64,000 nucleotides of DNA from Adiantum capillus-veneris (Eukaryota; Streptophyta; Polypodiopsida; Polypodiales; Pteridaceae), in contig CM043943.1 of assembly GCA_014529385.2 (NCBI GenBank), positions 101,307,855 to 101,371,854 of the forward strand. Reading direction: 5' to 3'. The notes beneath the pieces were generated by a model. That model was not told the DNA's origin. It was given only the letters and a program-made list of their open reading frames with translations, and did not search any database. Made by a program: the position numbers and the translations under genes. Within the stretch, counting starts at the first letter, position 1; each line of letters starts with the position of its first letter. Shown here piece after piece: positions 1-11,696 of this stretch.

Positions 1-1916
1 AATGCTACTGCTTCTACCCACTTAGTGCAATAATCTGTAGCCACTAAAATGTATCTGCATCCCCTCTTGGAAGTTGGTTTGACAGGTCCTACAAAGTCCA
101 AACCCCACTTTTGAAAAGGTTCCAAAGGCAAAATAGGATGATCCCCCATCCTATCCCTGTTTGAATCAGGTTGACCTGTTTTCTGACAAATTACACATCT
201 TTTTGCATGATCATGTGCATCCTTTAAAACTGTGGACCACCATAATCCAGCCTACAAAATCTTCTTCCCTGTAATATCTCCAGAGAAATGCCCTCCTGCT
301 GTGCCTGAATGTGCTTCCTGCAGGACTGCACTTTGCTCAAATTCTGGCACACATCTTCTTATCACTTGATCAATTCCTTTCTTATATAGTGCCCCTGCAA
401 TAACTAAATAGGGTCTGGTTTTCAGTGCAAATTTTCGTCTCTGATCAGCATTGAATTCCCTTGGTATAGTTCCATCAGTAAAAAACATCATCAACTGATC
501 ATACCAAGAATCAGTCACAACAGTCTGCACATCAAACAACTGAGCATCAGGAATTGCATCATCTACCCCAGTAGGTGCTTCACCTGTTTCAATCTTGCTT
601 AGATAATTTGCAATTACATGCTCCTTCCCAGGAGTATGCTCAATCTGAAAGTCAAACTCCTGCAACAACAACATCCATCTTGCAAGCCTTCCAGTAAGAA
701 GTGGCTTCTTGATCAAATACAACAAGGCCTGATGATCAACATGAAAAACTATCTTGTTCCCCAACAAGTAATGCCTAAACTTATTCAATGCATATACCAT
801 CCCTAAAGCTTCTCTTTCTGTCACAGGATAGTTTCTTTCTGCACCTGTGAGAACCCTGCTTGCATAATACACAGGTCTGAACCATCCCTTCTCCTTCTCC
901 TGCATCAGTACAGCTCCTATTGCTATATCCGAGGCATCAACAAAAACATGAAAAGGCAATGACCAATCAGGTGGCTGCAAAATTGGTGCTACTGATATCA
1001 TTTTCTTCAACATCTGAAATGATTTCTGCTGAGGTTCATCCCATACAAATGCCACATCCTTCTTTGTTAATTGAGTTAATGGCAAGCATACATTAGACAA
1101 ATACCTCAAATATCTGGAGTGCCACTTTGTCTGTCCAACAAACCTCATTAACTCTTTAACATTGGTAGGCACTGGTGCTGCTTGAATGGCTTCTATTTTC
1201 TTGACATCTATAGCCATTCCTGCTTCTGACACCACATGTCCTAAAAGTATTCCACTCCTCACAGCAATTACACTTTTATAAGGATTCAGAGCCATCCTGA
1301 ATTGTCTGAATCTTTCAAAACAGAGCTTTAGATGTAGCAGATGTTTATCCTTCTTTCCAAACACTGAGAAATCATCCACAAAGACTCTCATAAAGTCATG
1401 TAAGTAAGGTTCAAACACCTTATGAGCAACAAAATTAAATGAAGGTGGTCCATTGGTTAACCCAAAACTCATCACTGTGTAGGCAAAGGCTCCCCATTCA
1501 GTTATAAAAGCTATTTTATGCTGATCCGACTCAGCAACACTAATCTGATTATAACCAGAAAAACCATCCAAAAAGCTGTACATTTCATGACCAGCTACTG
1601 CATCCAACACAGCATCACAAAATGGCATAGGAAAGGGATCAGTAATGGTTGCTGCATTCAATTTTCTATAATCCACACATACTCTTAAAGCTCCATTTTT
1701 CTTTGGCACAACCAGTATGGGAGACAACCATGATACTTCATGTACAGGTTTAATGAACCCTACTGCCAAGAGCTTATCAAGCTCCTCCTTCACCTGTTTG
1801 GCAAAGTTAGGATTCATTCTATATCTTTGCTGCACAATTGGTTTTGCACCCTCTTTCAAATTAATCCTATGCTGATGTAGTGCTGGGTCAATACCCTCAC
1901 CTGAGAATAATCCCAA
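1..1916 (-). pseudogene. pol: Ty3/gypsy pol: RT, RNase H and start of integrase
   Basis: The reverse transcriptase copies element RNA into DNA. Visible RT motifs: VPKKNGALRVCVDYRKLNAA (primer-grip side), FLDGFSGYNQI, and the catalytic box FVDDFSVFG near residue 182. RNase H begins at FHVFVDASDIAIGAVL and ends at the conserved GKEHVIANYLSK. A TAG at 252-254 replaces what is normally Gln just after KIL, and the frame continues to the window edge as integrase: the CxxC of the zinc finger (CVICQ), LDFVGPV with the first core Asp, and ATDYCTKW. A one-base deletion near 1905 separates this frame from the upstream linker. The ORF start is therefore an artefact of the frameshift, not a natural start. 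Confidence 0.93.
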
Positions 1917-3026
1917 GAAAACACATCCTTATAATCAACCAATAATTGCAACAACTGTGCCAGAAATTCCCCTTGAATGTGTGCACTCACTTTGACCATT
2001 CTTGGTTCTGCCTCTGTTCCTAAATTCAGCTCCTGAAGTTCATCCTTTTCTACCCTGCTAGATGCCCCAAACTTCTTTTCATAAATTTTCTCAGCCATAT
2101 CCTTGGCCTCCTTTTCTTCCTGCTGAATCTGTTCCTTATCAGACATAGCATATTTCTGGTCCACCAACTGTAACAGTTCCTTACCCTGCACTGTCTGTCC
2201 TGGTGCTAAACCTGTATCTGGCTCATCCTGTTCCTTACCTTGCTGTAACATGCTTTCCACATCTACTTCAAACAGTTGGATTGGCCTTCAAGAACTCTTT
2301 CTCTTGGTCATCTGTGACCTCATCTGCAAAATTAATAGTCTAAGCAAACAGTGGTTTCTCACTTAATGGAACCATCTTCCTTCCCCTCATAGGTATGGTT
2401 ACTTTCTTCTTCCCTTTCTTCAATATGACAACATTTTCTCCCCAGTCCTGTCTTACTTTAGCCAATCTGAACCAAGGCCTTCCTAACAGCATTTCATATG
2501 CAGCTGCTGAGTCTGACATTCTGAGTACAACAAAATTAACAAAAAAGGATAATCCTGACACCTGAATTTCCTGTGCTTTGAGAATTCCTAAAGGTTGTAC
2601 CCTAGATTGGTCTGCCATTTTCACCTGAAAAGGTGCTAGAGCCAGAGCTCCCAACTCCATTCTTTTGTACACTGCCTCTGGTAAAATATTCACCCCAGAG
2701 CCTCCATCCAATAACACATCATCAAAATTTTCTCCAAGAAAATGTACCTTAATAACTGGTACCACAAAGTCCACATCTGCTGGATCAATTCTATTTGCTA
2801 CTCCTGGAGACAACTGCCTGTCCATTGTGCCAAGTCCATTCAGGTTCTGCAGCTTTCTGAACAATCTGTCTTTGAAAGCTGGAACCAATTGCAACAACTG
2901 ATCCAAAGATAATTGAAGAGGTGAGCTAATAAGTATTTCAAACCAGTCCTTATCCTGTTTATTCTCCACCTCCTTACTCCCATTATTCTGCTCTTGCTTC
3001 TCATTTGGGTCATCCTCAATATCCAC
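1856..3026 (-). pseudogene. Ty3/gypsy aspartic protease and PR-RT linker
   Basis: The protease matures Gag-Pol. The segment 2340-3026 has the retropepsin pattern: VVPVIKVHFLGENFDDVLLD, then the active-site region DGGSGVNILPEAVYKR (D-G-G in place of the usual D-S/T-G, a form I recall in several plant Ty3 lineages) and MLLGRPWF near the C-terminus. A TAG at 2340-2342 and a frameshift near 2270 break the link to 1856-2260. That second piece ends in VFSWDYSQVR, the usual bridge into RT, just before another frameshift near 1905. The pieces together are one decayed PR-linker stretch. Confidence 0.85.
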
Positions 3027-3155
3027 CTACTTTGCCTGGTGTTTGGCAATCCTTTTTGTAACCTGGTCTCTTACCCCTTTTTGCTCCTTCCAATCCAAAG
3101 GTGCTTTATCCTTAGACCTCGTCACTGCCACAACTTCAACATGATCCTCCTGCAC

Positions 3156-4712
3156 TCATTGGTTACAGTCACAAGCCCATTGATGTTCCTCTTCATTCCC
3201 TTGCTGCTCCTGTTCTTGGTCAGTATCTTGAATCTGCTCATCTTGAGAAAACACATCAAACAAGATTACATTTGCCTGAGCTGCTGGCTGATTTTGCTGC
3301 TGCTGTTGTTGCTGTTGCTGATTTCCATGTTGATTGGGCTGATTATATCTCACAATGGGCATTCCCCTTTCTTCCCTATGCTTCACCCATAAAGCACAAT
3401 TGGGACCTACCCAGTGATCTGGTGCACCACAGTACACACAGGGTCTCCTATTATTATTGTTCTCCTGCTCTCTCCAAGGAGGTCTAGGAGGTCTTACCCT
3501 CTGAAATGGTGGTCTTCCCCTAAATGGTACTGCTTGATTTGCTCCAATTTCTGGTCTTCCTCTTCCTATGTTAGGTGCTGTCTGCCCTCTATTCTTTGGA
3601 TTATACCAACAGCTAGCAGTGCTATGTCCATCCCTTTCACAAATGTGACAATACACTTTTTCTTTAGGTGCTACAATAGAATAACCAAACTTTTTAAGTT
3701 TGCCTACCAAATCTTGCTCAATGCTCTGCTTTTGCTTGACTTTCTTCTTCTTACTGCTCTGTTTCTTCTTTCTTTTTTCTGTTTCCTCATCACTGTCTGA
3801 TGGTGAGTCTGAATCTGAGTTCCCACTGGAATCTGTGTCTTCAGATGCTTCATCTAAATCTGAGTCACTGTCTTCTTTTCCTTTTGCCTTGGTCATGCCA
3901 AGTCTCTTCCCCACCCTTGCAGCAGCAGTAACAAGGTCATCCAGACCTCCAGCAATATCAATGCTAGCTACTGCTCCCTTTAAGCTGCTTCTCAATCCTT
4001 TCAAAAAATAACCTGCTAACATTTCATTAGTGGGTCTTTCATTCCCCTGCAATCTTTCTACTAAAATTCTGAACTTCTGTGCATAGTCTTCAACCAGCAT
4101 CTTATTTTGCTTAATGTCTCTGAGTTTTCTCAGGACATCAGTCGGAGTCTTCTCCTTTCTAAATCTCTACAGAAATTCCTACTTCAAAGCATTATAAGTA
4201 GCAAAATGTGCAATGCCATATTGGCTGAACCAACTCATGGACTTTCCTTCCAATGTGGCAGCAAACTGTTCCATCTTAACTCCATCAGCATACATCACCT
4301 GATAGCCACTTGCCTGCCACTTAGTTTCAAACTGTGCCACATGACAGTCAGCATCTTCCTTACTCCCTGCTCTAAACTTGGCTGCCTTGACCTTTGGGTT
4401 GGGTGGTGGTTGAACCATTGGAATGGGTTGTGGTGGTCTCCTAGGTCTTTGCCTGGTAGCCCCCTGAAGTGGGTCAAACTGGATCCTTCTCCTGGTGGTT
4501 CTTCCTGCCAGGAATAAAGGTCCAATAAATTGCCTCACTCTCTCTTCTCCTGCTGCTCCTGATCCTACCCCTCCTTGGTCTACAGGTTGCTGCCCCTGAG
4601 CATCGGGTGATTGCTGATTGTCATGATCATAGTTAAATGGATCAATGTTTCCAGCCTGTGCTTGAGCCCTTGTGTAGTACACTCTTCCTACTCTCCTGTC
4701 TCCCTCTGACAT
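3156..4712 (-). pseudogene. gag: Ty3/gypsy gag (capsid and nucleocapsid)
   Basis: Gag packages element RNA. The start at 4712 (MSEGDRRVG) lies about 40 bp inside the primer binding site, which supports it as the true start. The capsid region includes KAAKFRAGSKEDADCHVAQF and GKSMSWFSQYG. Two TAG stops twelve bases apart (4179-4181, 4167-4169) interrupt ALK-EFL-RFRKEKTP, after which the frame runs through MLVEDYAQKFRILVERLQG. The C-terminal part is acidic/Lys-rich and then carries two CCHC-type zinc knuckles: CHICERDGHSTASC (CX2CX4HX4C) and CVYCGAPDHWVGPNC (CX2CX4HX5C). A polyglutamine run follows. Both stops fit CAG to TAG changes. Confidence 0.88.
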
Positions 4713-4739
4713 GCATCATTACTTGAAAATAAACATTAA

Positions 4740-4754
4740 CCCAGCGGATCGCCA
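4740..4754 (-). other. Primer binding site of Ty3 relic A
   Basis: Minus strand reads TGGCGATCCGCTGGG two bases after the LTR end. It begins with the TGG expected for pairing to a tRNA CCA tail. The tRNA identity is not certain; it is not the common TGGTATCAGAG initiator-Met type. Confidence 0.65.
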
Positions 4755-4756
4755 AA

Positions 4757-5125
4757 TGTGTTGTGGGTTAGGTCAACACATGAACATCATGCACAACAAG
4801 AATGACAATCTACTCCACCATGCTTCATCAACAACAATTCAGGCACAGTAAACATGACTACTCAGAGAATATCAGAGTAAGCAGAGACAATACACTGAAT
4901 AGTTGCTGCACTGCACCATCATCATCACATTCATATCAGAGAATAGATACCTCGTGCACAGATACATTCCCCACTTATATAGATAAATCCGACTTAACTA
5001 CCCAGTTACAAGACATTCAGCAGACTGCAACTGAAAGACAGTTACATCCGACTTGGCAAAATACAGCTCAGTAAATATCCGATAATTCAAAATCCGACTT
5101 AGCTATTCAGAGTCAGTTTCTAACA
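4757..5125 (-). repeat. 5' LTR of Ty3 relic A
   Basis: On the minus strand it runs TGTTAGAAACTG...CACAACACA, that is TG to CA, 369 bp. It sits directly before the primer binding site and the gag start. It is rich in repeats of the type CCGACTTAGCTATTCAGAGT, which also occur in the solo LTR at 35625-36219, so the two are probably related families. The partner LTR and target duplication lie outside the window. Confidence 0.8.
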
Positions 5126-5470
5126 TGTGCCTCTCAACAGTGTCCCAATCAATTTCCTCCTTTGTCTCAGTTTTTGTCTCCTCCATGGCTTTTCTACCGG
5201 AACTGTGTCGACCACCCTTGCTGTCTTTGGCCCCATCATCCCTCTGTGTGCCTCAAGAACTTCTGGCCTTGCGTTTTCCCTCTTAGTTCTTCTCCTTCTG
5301 GACTGGCTGGAGTGCTGAGAGTCCTTAGCCTCAGCAGCATGACTTTGCTCCTCCTGAGCCTTTGTTTCAGTCTCCAGGTCCTTCTTGGGATTAGATTCAT
5401 GTTCGGATTCCTTAGTAATAGGGTGAACGCGATGTGATGGTTTTCGACCATGACTGGTTTTGGGCACCAT
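5120..5470 (-). pseudogene. Gag-like N-terminal ORF of an unidentified LTR element
   Basis: A 116-codon minus-strand ORF (MVPKTSHGRKPSHRVHP...) beginning about 115 bp after the LTR at 5587-6032. It is highly charged, with Lys/Arg/Glu runs (SQSRRRRTKRENARPE), and has no recognisable catalytic motif. Its position right after an LTR and leader suggests the first codons of a gag gene. It is cut by the Ty3 LTR at 5125, so Ty3 relic A apparently inserted into it. Function is inferred from position only. Confidence 0.4.
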
Positions 5471-5586
5471 TCTTCAGCTGAAAATCCTAACTACGAGAAG
5501 AGTTTTCTGGTCAACAACCAACAGCTCTAACCACCATGATTGCCAAAATCAATTTGAAGATGATCTCTTCAGATAACTAATTCCAG

Positions 5587-6032
5587 TGTTAGGACTTAAA
5601 GCTAATGGTAAGTCATCACTTCAGTGAGTAGAACTAGAATAGAGACCAGAACTAGACTGAAATGGCTATCTGAACTGAATTAGTCAACCGATGGGATAGA
5701 CAGACTAGACAACTAGAAAAGTGATTGCAATTTCAGATTCATATTCAGGATAATCAGTACAAGATGGAATGGTTTGAAGCTCGAATGATTACAGTAGTAA
5801 GGATTACAAGATTACATGCAAACAGATTGCTACTTTTCGACCACTTTTCGGGCCGTCCGACCGTAATATTTCGGCAAAAAGGAATATTTCAGTGGTTTTT
5901 GACAAGTGATTTTTATTTCCGGCGAGTGATTTTCCTTCATGCACAATGGCTTCTCCTCATAATGGGGTCCTTACAAATGTGCTTTTTTACCACATAAAAT
6001 TACAAGGCGTAAATCAGGCTCCATACTTAACA
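5587..6032 (-). repeat. Chimeric LTR at the 3' end of copia A
   Basis: Minus strand begins TGTTAAGTATGG immediately after the polypurine tract AAGTGGGAGAT (6034-6043), so 6032 is a genuine 3' LTR start. About the first 200 bp (5835-6032) matches the outer part of the right LTR (10540-10638 joined to 18992-19081). The remainder (5587-5834) has no similarity to the right LTR and leads into its own leader and gag-like ORF. The left boundary TGTTAGGACTT at 5587 is a guess. Confidence 0.6.
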
Positions 6033-6092
6033 ATCTCCCACTTGGAGACTAATCTCCAAACCAAACCTGTGAGTGCTTTCCATCCTGGCTTC

Positions 6093-7740
6093 TTATCCTT
6101 GAATGTCAATTGAAGATGAGCAAAAGCTCAACTTCTCCTCATTGACCACCTTCATAAACATGTCTACAGGATTTTTACTTGTATGCACCTTTCCTAGCTT
6201 TAGTTGTCCCTCTTCCAAAAGAGTGCATATGAAGTGATATCTCACCTCAATGTGATTTTTCCTTGAATGAAAGGCTGAGTTCTTTGCAAGATGTATAGCA
6301 CTTTGGCTATCATTGTACAAGACACAATTGTGTTGTTTGAATTCAAGCTCTTCTAAGAATCTGTGAAGCCACATAATTTCTTTGCTGGCCTCTATAATTG
6401 CTACATACTCTGCTTCCGTGGTAGAAAGTGAGACCACTTTCTGCAACTTTGAAGCCCAGCTTACTGTTGTGCCTCAAGCCATGAAGACATAGCCAGTAGT
6501 GCTCCTTCGAGTATCTTTGTCACCTGCCATATCTGCATCGACATACCCTTCTAGAAAAATATCAATTCCTCCAAAATACAAAGCATTTGTTGTTGTCCCT
6601 TTTAGATACCTAAGTATCTACTTCACAGCTTGCTAGTGTTCTTTACCTGGGTTACCCATGAACCTACTCACAACTCCCACTGCATGTGCAATATGTGGCC
6701 TTGTCCAGACCATAGCATACATTAGAGAACCTACCACTGCAGCATATGGAACTTTAGACATATAGGTTATCTCCTCTTGGGTCTTTGGCCACATATCCTT
6801 CGTTAGTTTAAAGTGACCAGCCATAGGTGTAGAAACTAGTTTTGCATTTTGCATTGCAAACCTTTATAGTACCTTCTTGATGTAATCCTCTTGAGATAGC
6901 TTTATTGTCTTCTTCGTCTTGTCCCTTGATATTTCATACCAAGTATCCTCTTTGCAGCACCTAAATCTTTTATTGAAAAAGATTTAGACAACTCCTCTTT
7001 TAGGTCTTTGATGTCCTACATGTTACCACTTGCAATCAGCATGTCATCAACATACAACATTAGGATGATGAACTTCCCATCTCCCAAATTCTTCATGTAG
7101 ACGCAATGATTTGCGTTGCATCTCCTAAATCCATGATCTAACGTCCCTTGATTGAACTTCAAGTACCATTTTCTTGATGCTTTCTTTAATCCATACAATC
7201 TTTTCTTTAATCTGCAAACCGTTTTCTCCTTACCTTTACTTTATACCCCTTTGGTTCAAGCATGTAAATTTCCTCCTCTAAGTCACCATGAGGGAATGTC
7301 ATATTTACATCCATTTGCTCAAGATTTAGATCATAAGTAGCCACAAGGCTTAAGACAAGCCTAATTGAGTTCATTTTTACAACAAAAGAAAATATTTCAT
7401 TGAAGTCAATACCTTTCTTTTGAGCAGACCCTTTTACCACAATCCTAGACTTGTACCTTTTCTTCCCATCTTCTTCTTCCTTCAACTTGTACACCCATTT
7501 GTTTTGAAGTGCTCACTTACCTTTAGGCAACTCAATCAACTCCCATGTTTGGTTGCGATGTAGTGAGTCCATCTCCGCTTGCATGCTCTTCGTCCATTCT
7601 TCTTTGAATTCGTGTTGCATAGCTTCATTGTATGATTCCGTCCCTCTAGAATCTGAGATCAAGAGATGGCTGAAGGAAGGAACAAACCTTTCTGGAGGTC
7701 TACTTGCTCTTTTAGATCTTCAGGGAATATGTTGAGGCTC
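6093..7740 (-). pseudogene. pol: copia A reverse transcriptase and RNase H
   Basis: Read from 7740 leftwards. The RT entry is recognisable as YNEAMQHEFKEEWTKSMQAE, then the palm motifs FSFVVKMNSIRLVLSLVATY and MDVNMTFPHGDLEEEIYM. MYGLKKASRKWY and the catalytic box MLYVDDMLIASG (7016-7080) follow. After LGAAKRILGM the frame breaks repeatedly. RNase H shows STTEAEYVAIIEASKEIMWL and LYNDSQSAIHLAKNSAFHSR, and the typical end KNPVDMFMKVV. Stops include a TGA in GYVFMA-GTTVSWASK. At least five breaks are needed to connect the frames. Confidence 0.9.
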
Positions 7741-7850
7741 CTCATTTGGTTGACGTTGTTGCACATTGTCACCGTTTGCAGTCCTTGAGTCTTCACCATC
7801 CTCAAGCTCCACGTACTCATCACCTGTTTCTTTTGTTTGTTTTCTTTTCA

Positions 7851-8827
7851 CTAATCTTTGTACATATTTTGTTTGTTAAAAATTACATCCCTACTCCTTA
7901 GGATTTGACCATCTTCAGGATTCCATAGGCGATACCCAAAGTCATCTTCTCCATAGCCAATGAAGAAACACTTTTTGGACTTTGCATCTAGACTTGATCT
8001 TACGCTTCTATCTATGTGCGTGAAAGCCTCACACCCAAACACTTTGAGAAATGCATAATTCACTGGTTTACCTGTCCATGCCTCTTTTGGAACTCCCCCA
8101 TCCAATGCCGTTGACGGTGACCGGTTGATTAAGTACACAAACATACTTACAGCTTCCGCCCAAACCTCAAGCGGTAGGCCTGCATGTAGCCGCATGCTTT
8201 ATGCTCGCTCCATGATTGTCCTGTTCATCCTTTCTAAAATCCCATTTTGTTGAGGTGTCCTTGGGGTTGTCCTTTGCCTTCAAATGCTATTGCTAGTACA
8301 AAACCTTTCAAAAGCTTGGCTGCAATATTCGCCTCCATTGTCGGATCTGAGGCATTTAACCTTGGTACCTATTTCATTCTCCACAAAGGCTTTCCATCTT
8401 TGAAATATGGAAATACATCAGACTTATTCTTCATGACATAAACCCATGTTTTTCTAGTCGCATCGCCTATGAATGTTACATAGTAGAATGAGCCACCAAG
8501 TGGTGGTGTACTTGCAGGACCCCAAACATCAGAATGAACCAAGTCAAGTTTTTCATTTTTTCTTTCATTTCTTGATTTTTGAAATTTTACCCTCTTTTGT
8601 TTACCATAAACACAATCTTCACAGAACTCTAAGTCCACTTCTTTCAAACCTGGTAGAAGCTTCTTTATTTGAAGGATTTGCATTCCTTTGGCACTCATAT
8701 GCCCAAGCCGGTAGTGCCACACCGCATTGTCAACTTCTGTAGTTGTTGCACAAGCTAAAGGTAGTAAAGTGTACCGACCGTTTCTCCCTTGGCAACCACC
8801 AAAGATCTCTTTGAGATCTTCCACCAT
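7851..8827 (-). pseudogene. copia A integrase
   Basis: The GAG-pre-integrase zinc finger is visible as WHYRLGHMSAKGM...CEDCVYGKQKR. The catalytic core begins LVHSDVWGPA with the first Asp and continues YYVTFIGDATRKTWVYVMKN. A frameshift near 8370 interrupts the core. The segment 7851-8195 restores the C-terminal part: LPLEVWAEAVSMFVYLINRS and FGCEAFTHIDRSVRSSLDAK followed by FIGYGEDDFGYRLW. This is the normal copia order, immediately upstream of RT on the minus strand. Confidence 0.9.
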
Positions 8828-8857
8828 TTGTTTCCGAATGCAATGTTGTGACCTTCA

Positions 8858-9926
8858 TTATCCAATTGTCCTGTAGAGATCAATTTTTTTTTGAAGAGAA
8901 GGAACATGATTAATATCTTTAAGCTCCCATTCATTTCCGTTAGCAGTTTCGACAAAAATTATACCTTTGCCGACAATCTCACAAGATTCATCATCTCCCA
9001 AGTATACATACCCAAAATTACCTTTGGTGTAGTCTTGAAAATGTTGCTCGTGTGGTGTTGCATGGAATGAAGCCTCGGAATCTACTATCCAGGAATTAGA
9101 CACATTGTCTAATGAGAGAATTTGAGCATCTTGCTTTACTTTACTTACCACATTGGCCTCCAATGTTGGCTTGTTGTCTTCAGACTCAGTCTCCTTCTTG
9201 ACGTGGACCTTCTTGCCGCAGTTCCAACATTCAAGAACTGACTTTGTGTGTGACTTTGTGTCTTGAGTGATCACGACCCTTTTGGTTTTTGAACCTCTCC
9301 TTAGGCCTTCCTCTTGTTTCCACTGATAGTGTAGCACTTGATGATTCGCCTGTGCTTCTCCTTCGTATTTCCTCGCTTAGGAGAACACCCACAGCATCAT
9401 CAAACTTAAGAGTATTTGTGCCAGAAATAGAATTACTTACAACCATGACAACGCTGTCCCAACTATCCGGTAGAGATGATAGTATAAGGAGAGCTCGCAC
9501 TTCATCATTGAAATTGATTTTCACCGATCGAAGTTGACTTATGTTTGTGTTAAAGTCATTTACGTGTTCTGCAACTAAACCATTCTCTACCATCTTTAGA
9601 TTGAACAAGCGCTTCATAAGAAATACCTTTTTGGATGCCGATGGTTTCTCGTAGAAGTCGTTGAGTGACTTCATCAAGTCCTCCGTGGTCTTCATCTCCG
9701 AAACATTGAAGGCCACCGTTGATGCCAAGCATAACTGGATTGTTCCTAGTACCTTTCAATCAAGGACAATCCATGCTTCATTTGTCATTGTTGTGGGCTT
9801 CTTTGCAAGACCGCCTAGTGGCAAATAGAGATCCTTCTGGTAGAGATAGTCTTCAATCTGCATCTTCCAATGCTGGTAGTTTTTGCCTTTGAACTTCTCA
9901 ATCTTGAGCTTCCCTTCCTCCGCCAT
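8858..9926 (-). pseudogene. gag: copia A gag and protease
   Basis: Start at 9926 (MAEEGKLKIEKFKGKNY) is 60 bp inside the PBS, as expected. The gag region shows NYQHWKMQIEDYLYQKDL, a TGA where Arg is likely (after AWIVLD), then SLNDFYEKPSASKKVFLMKR and LRSVKINFNDEVRALLILSS, the copia gag fold. The zinc knuckle CWNCGKKVHVKKET has lost its last Cys. The protease motif WIVDSEASFHATPH has Glu in place of Gly in the catalytic D-S-G, so it should be inactive even without the stops. Confidence 0.88.
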
Positions 9927-9986
9927 AACTCCCACTCAATTCAGGGAATCCTTTCCTTGAGACAATTTAACTACGAGCAAAACTTT

Positions 9987-9997
9987 CTTTGATACCA
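9987..9997 (-). other. copia A primer binding site
   Basis: Minus strand TGGTATCAAAG, one base different from the common initiator-Met match TGGTATCAGAG, two bases after the LTR end. Confidence 0.8.
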
Positions 9998-9999
9998 AT

Positions 10000-10638
10000 T
10001 GTTGTTAGGAAATATTACTTAGCTAAATAGATATTTGAGTAGATACTTAATGGAAAGAAATAGATTTCACACACCACAGATTATAGAGTAGAGAGAGAGA
10101 GAGAGTACACATGATATACGTGGTTTACCCAATGTGGGCTACGTCCACGGGAAAGCAACCACTCAATGGATTTAGTACTTCAAAACAAGTAGTAGTTTAC
10201 AAAGGGATTATACCCTTAATAGAGCTCCCACCTTGCTTCACTCTCACCACCTCACACCCACCTTGTAGCATCAACTTCACACTATGAAATGTGTGTAGAA
10301 ATGGCCACCTTTTATAGGCCAAAAGGGAGCCTACCCTCACTCATGAGAGGCAGCCATGTGTAGCCACCCTTGTGTAGATAAGTACAAATCCAACCCTCCA
10401 ATCCGCCCATGTGTGGCCGCCCTTGAGAAGAAAAGTCCGCTTTTGAATTCAACTATCAGCCATTGAATTCGGCCATCAGCCACCGGCCATTGACTACCGT
10501 CCAACTGACCAACCGACCGGTCATTTTTCAACCACTTTCCGGCCGCCGTCCGGCCATAATACTCCGACGAAAAGGAATATTTATGTGGTTTACAACGAGT
10601 GATTTTTATTTCCGATGAGTGATTTTTCTTCATGCACG
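10000..10638 (-). repeat. copia A 5' LTR, inner part
   Basis: Begins (plus strand) TGTTGTTAGGAAATATT next to the PBS and runs to the CACTA insertion point. The rest of the LTR is at 18992-19081 and ends CATACTTAACA. Joined length is about 726 bp. It contains a short GA microsatellite (10089-10107). Confidence 0.82.
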
Positions 10639-10835
10639 CACTACAACATAACATGAAGATATCGACGCATCATATATCGACGGCCATGCCTTTCCATGCA
10701 TATATCGACGGAATTAGAGCACGTCGATATATGCATCGCAATGAGCGTCGCTATACGCGTGGAAAGACTTTATTTTCCACGCGTATATCGACGCAGTCAC
10801 CCACGGTTATATCGACGCTCATTGCGACGCTAAAA
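10639..10835 (+). repeat. CACTA left terminal and subterminal repeats
   Basis: TIR CACTACAACA followed by several copies of ATATCGACG in both orientations within 200 bp (for example 10660, 10676, 10704, 10724 inverted, 10785, 10810). In En/Spm elements such motifs bind the TNPA-type accessory protein. Here the role is inferred from position and repetition. Confidence 0.82.
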
Positions 10836-10943
10836 AATTTGGAGGAAAAAAGGGAAACCCGCGTGTGCAGGGGCCATTTTCGCCTGCTCAAATCGTGGCC
10901 GAAACTTGATGTGCAGGTATTATGTCACTCTCCCCTCCCCAAC

Positions 10944-10993
10944 TCCTCTCTCTCTCTCTCTCTCTGTCTCTACATCGTGTGTGTGTGTGTGTA

Positions 10994-11048
<55 letters not shown>

Positions 11049-11166
11049 TGTGTGTGTGTAGGAAAGAGAGAGAGAGAGAGAGAGCGGTGTGTGTGTGTGC
11101 AGGAAAGAAAGAGAGAGAGAGAGATATATAGAGAGAGAGAGAGAAATGTGTGTGTGTGTAGGTAAT

Positions 11167-11210
<44 letters not shown>
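10944..11210. repeat. Compound CT/GA/GT microsatellite
   Basis: Alternating blocks of (CT)n, (GT)n and (GA)n. The string GTGTGTGTGTAGGAAAGA recurs about every 50 bp, so it is both a microsatellite and a small minisatellite. All ORFs here (poly Ser-Leu or Arg-Glu) are low-complexity artefacts. Confidence 0.9.
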
Positions 11211-11213
<3 letters not shown>

Positions 11214-11696
11214 AATGTATGCGCGTAGAAAATTAAAATTAAAGAGAGAACTGAAATGAAATGTTATATTAACGTCTTCGAAAGGCCAAAGAGACCTATG
11301 AGACAAGAAAGTTACAATGTGGTGGATCTGATACAAAGTCAGAGTAAAAAGATGACAAAATGACAAAATAAAATATTATGGAATCCTAAACTGCTGGGTG
11401 TGGACTAAATGGCTAAAACAGCTAGATGGGATAGGTAGATCATAGGAGATCCAGCTGTCATTGGCGGATCTCATCAATCTCCTCCATGGTCAATAGTCTG
11501 ACGGGGCGTTGTGCATGTCGAGACAAAGTGACGTGGATCGTCTGATGCAGCCTATGACTTCATTTGACCAACTAAAAATACATTCGAAGCTCAACTCTCA
11601 CCTTTATACATGAAAGTTCTTTAGGGAGCAACAACAGCGCCGTCGTTGCTCTTAGAGAAAAGCTTCCTCCTCAAAAAAGGTTGGGCGGGGGCATAT
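11211..11696. other. CACTA interior, no recognisable gene
   Basis: No coding signal seen between the microsatellite and the tandem array. It is moderately AT-rich with single-copy appearance. Confidence 0.6.

Larger units (their letters stand above)
1..5125 (-). mobile_element. Ty3/gypsy retrotransposon relic A, cut by window edge
   Basis: Minus-strand element read right to left: 5' LTR (4757-5125), primer binding site, gag, aspartic protease, reverse transcriptase, RNase H, and the zinc finger plus start of the integrase core at the window edge. The domain order PR-RT-RH-INT defines Ty3/gypsy. Reading frames are broken by four in-frame TAG stops (252-254, 2340-2342, 4167-4169, 4179-4181) and at least two frameshifts (near 1905 and near 2270). 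The 3' LTR would lie left of the window. It is a dead copy, but the domains are easily read, so it is of moderate age. Confidence 0.95.

Noticed and set aside
618-4517. Plus-strand ORFs opposite Ty3 relic A
   Set aside because: They are shadows of the minus-strand gag-pol frames.
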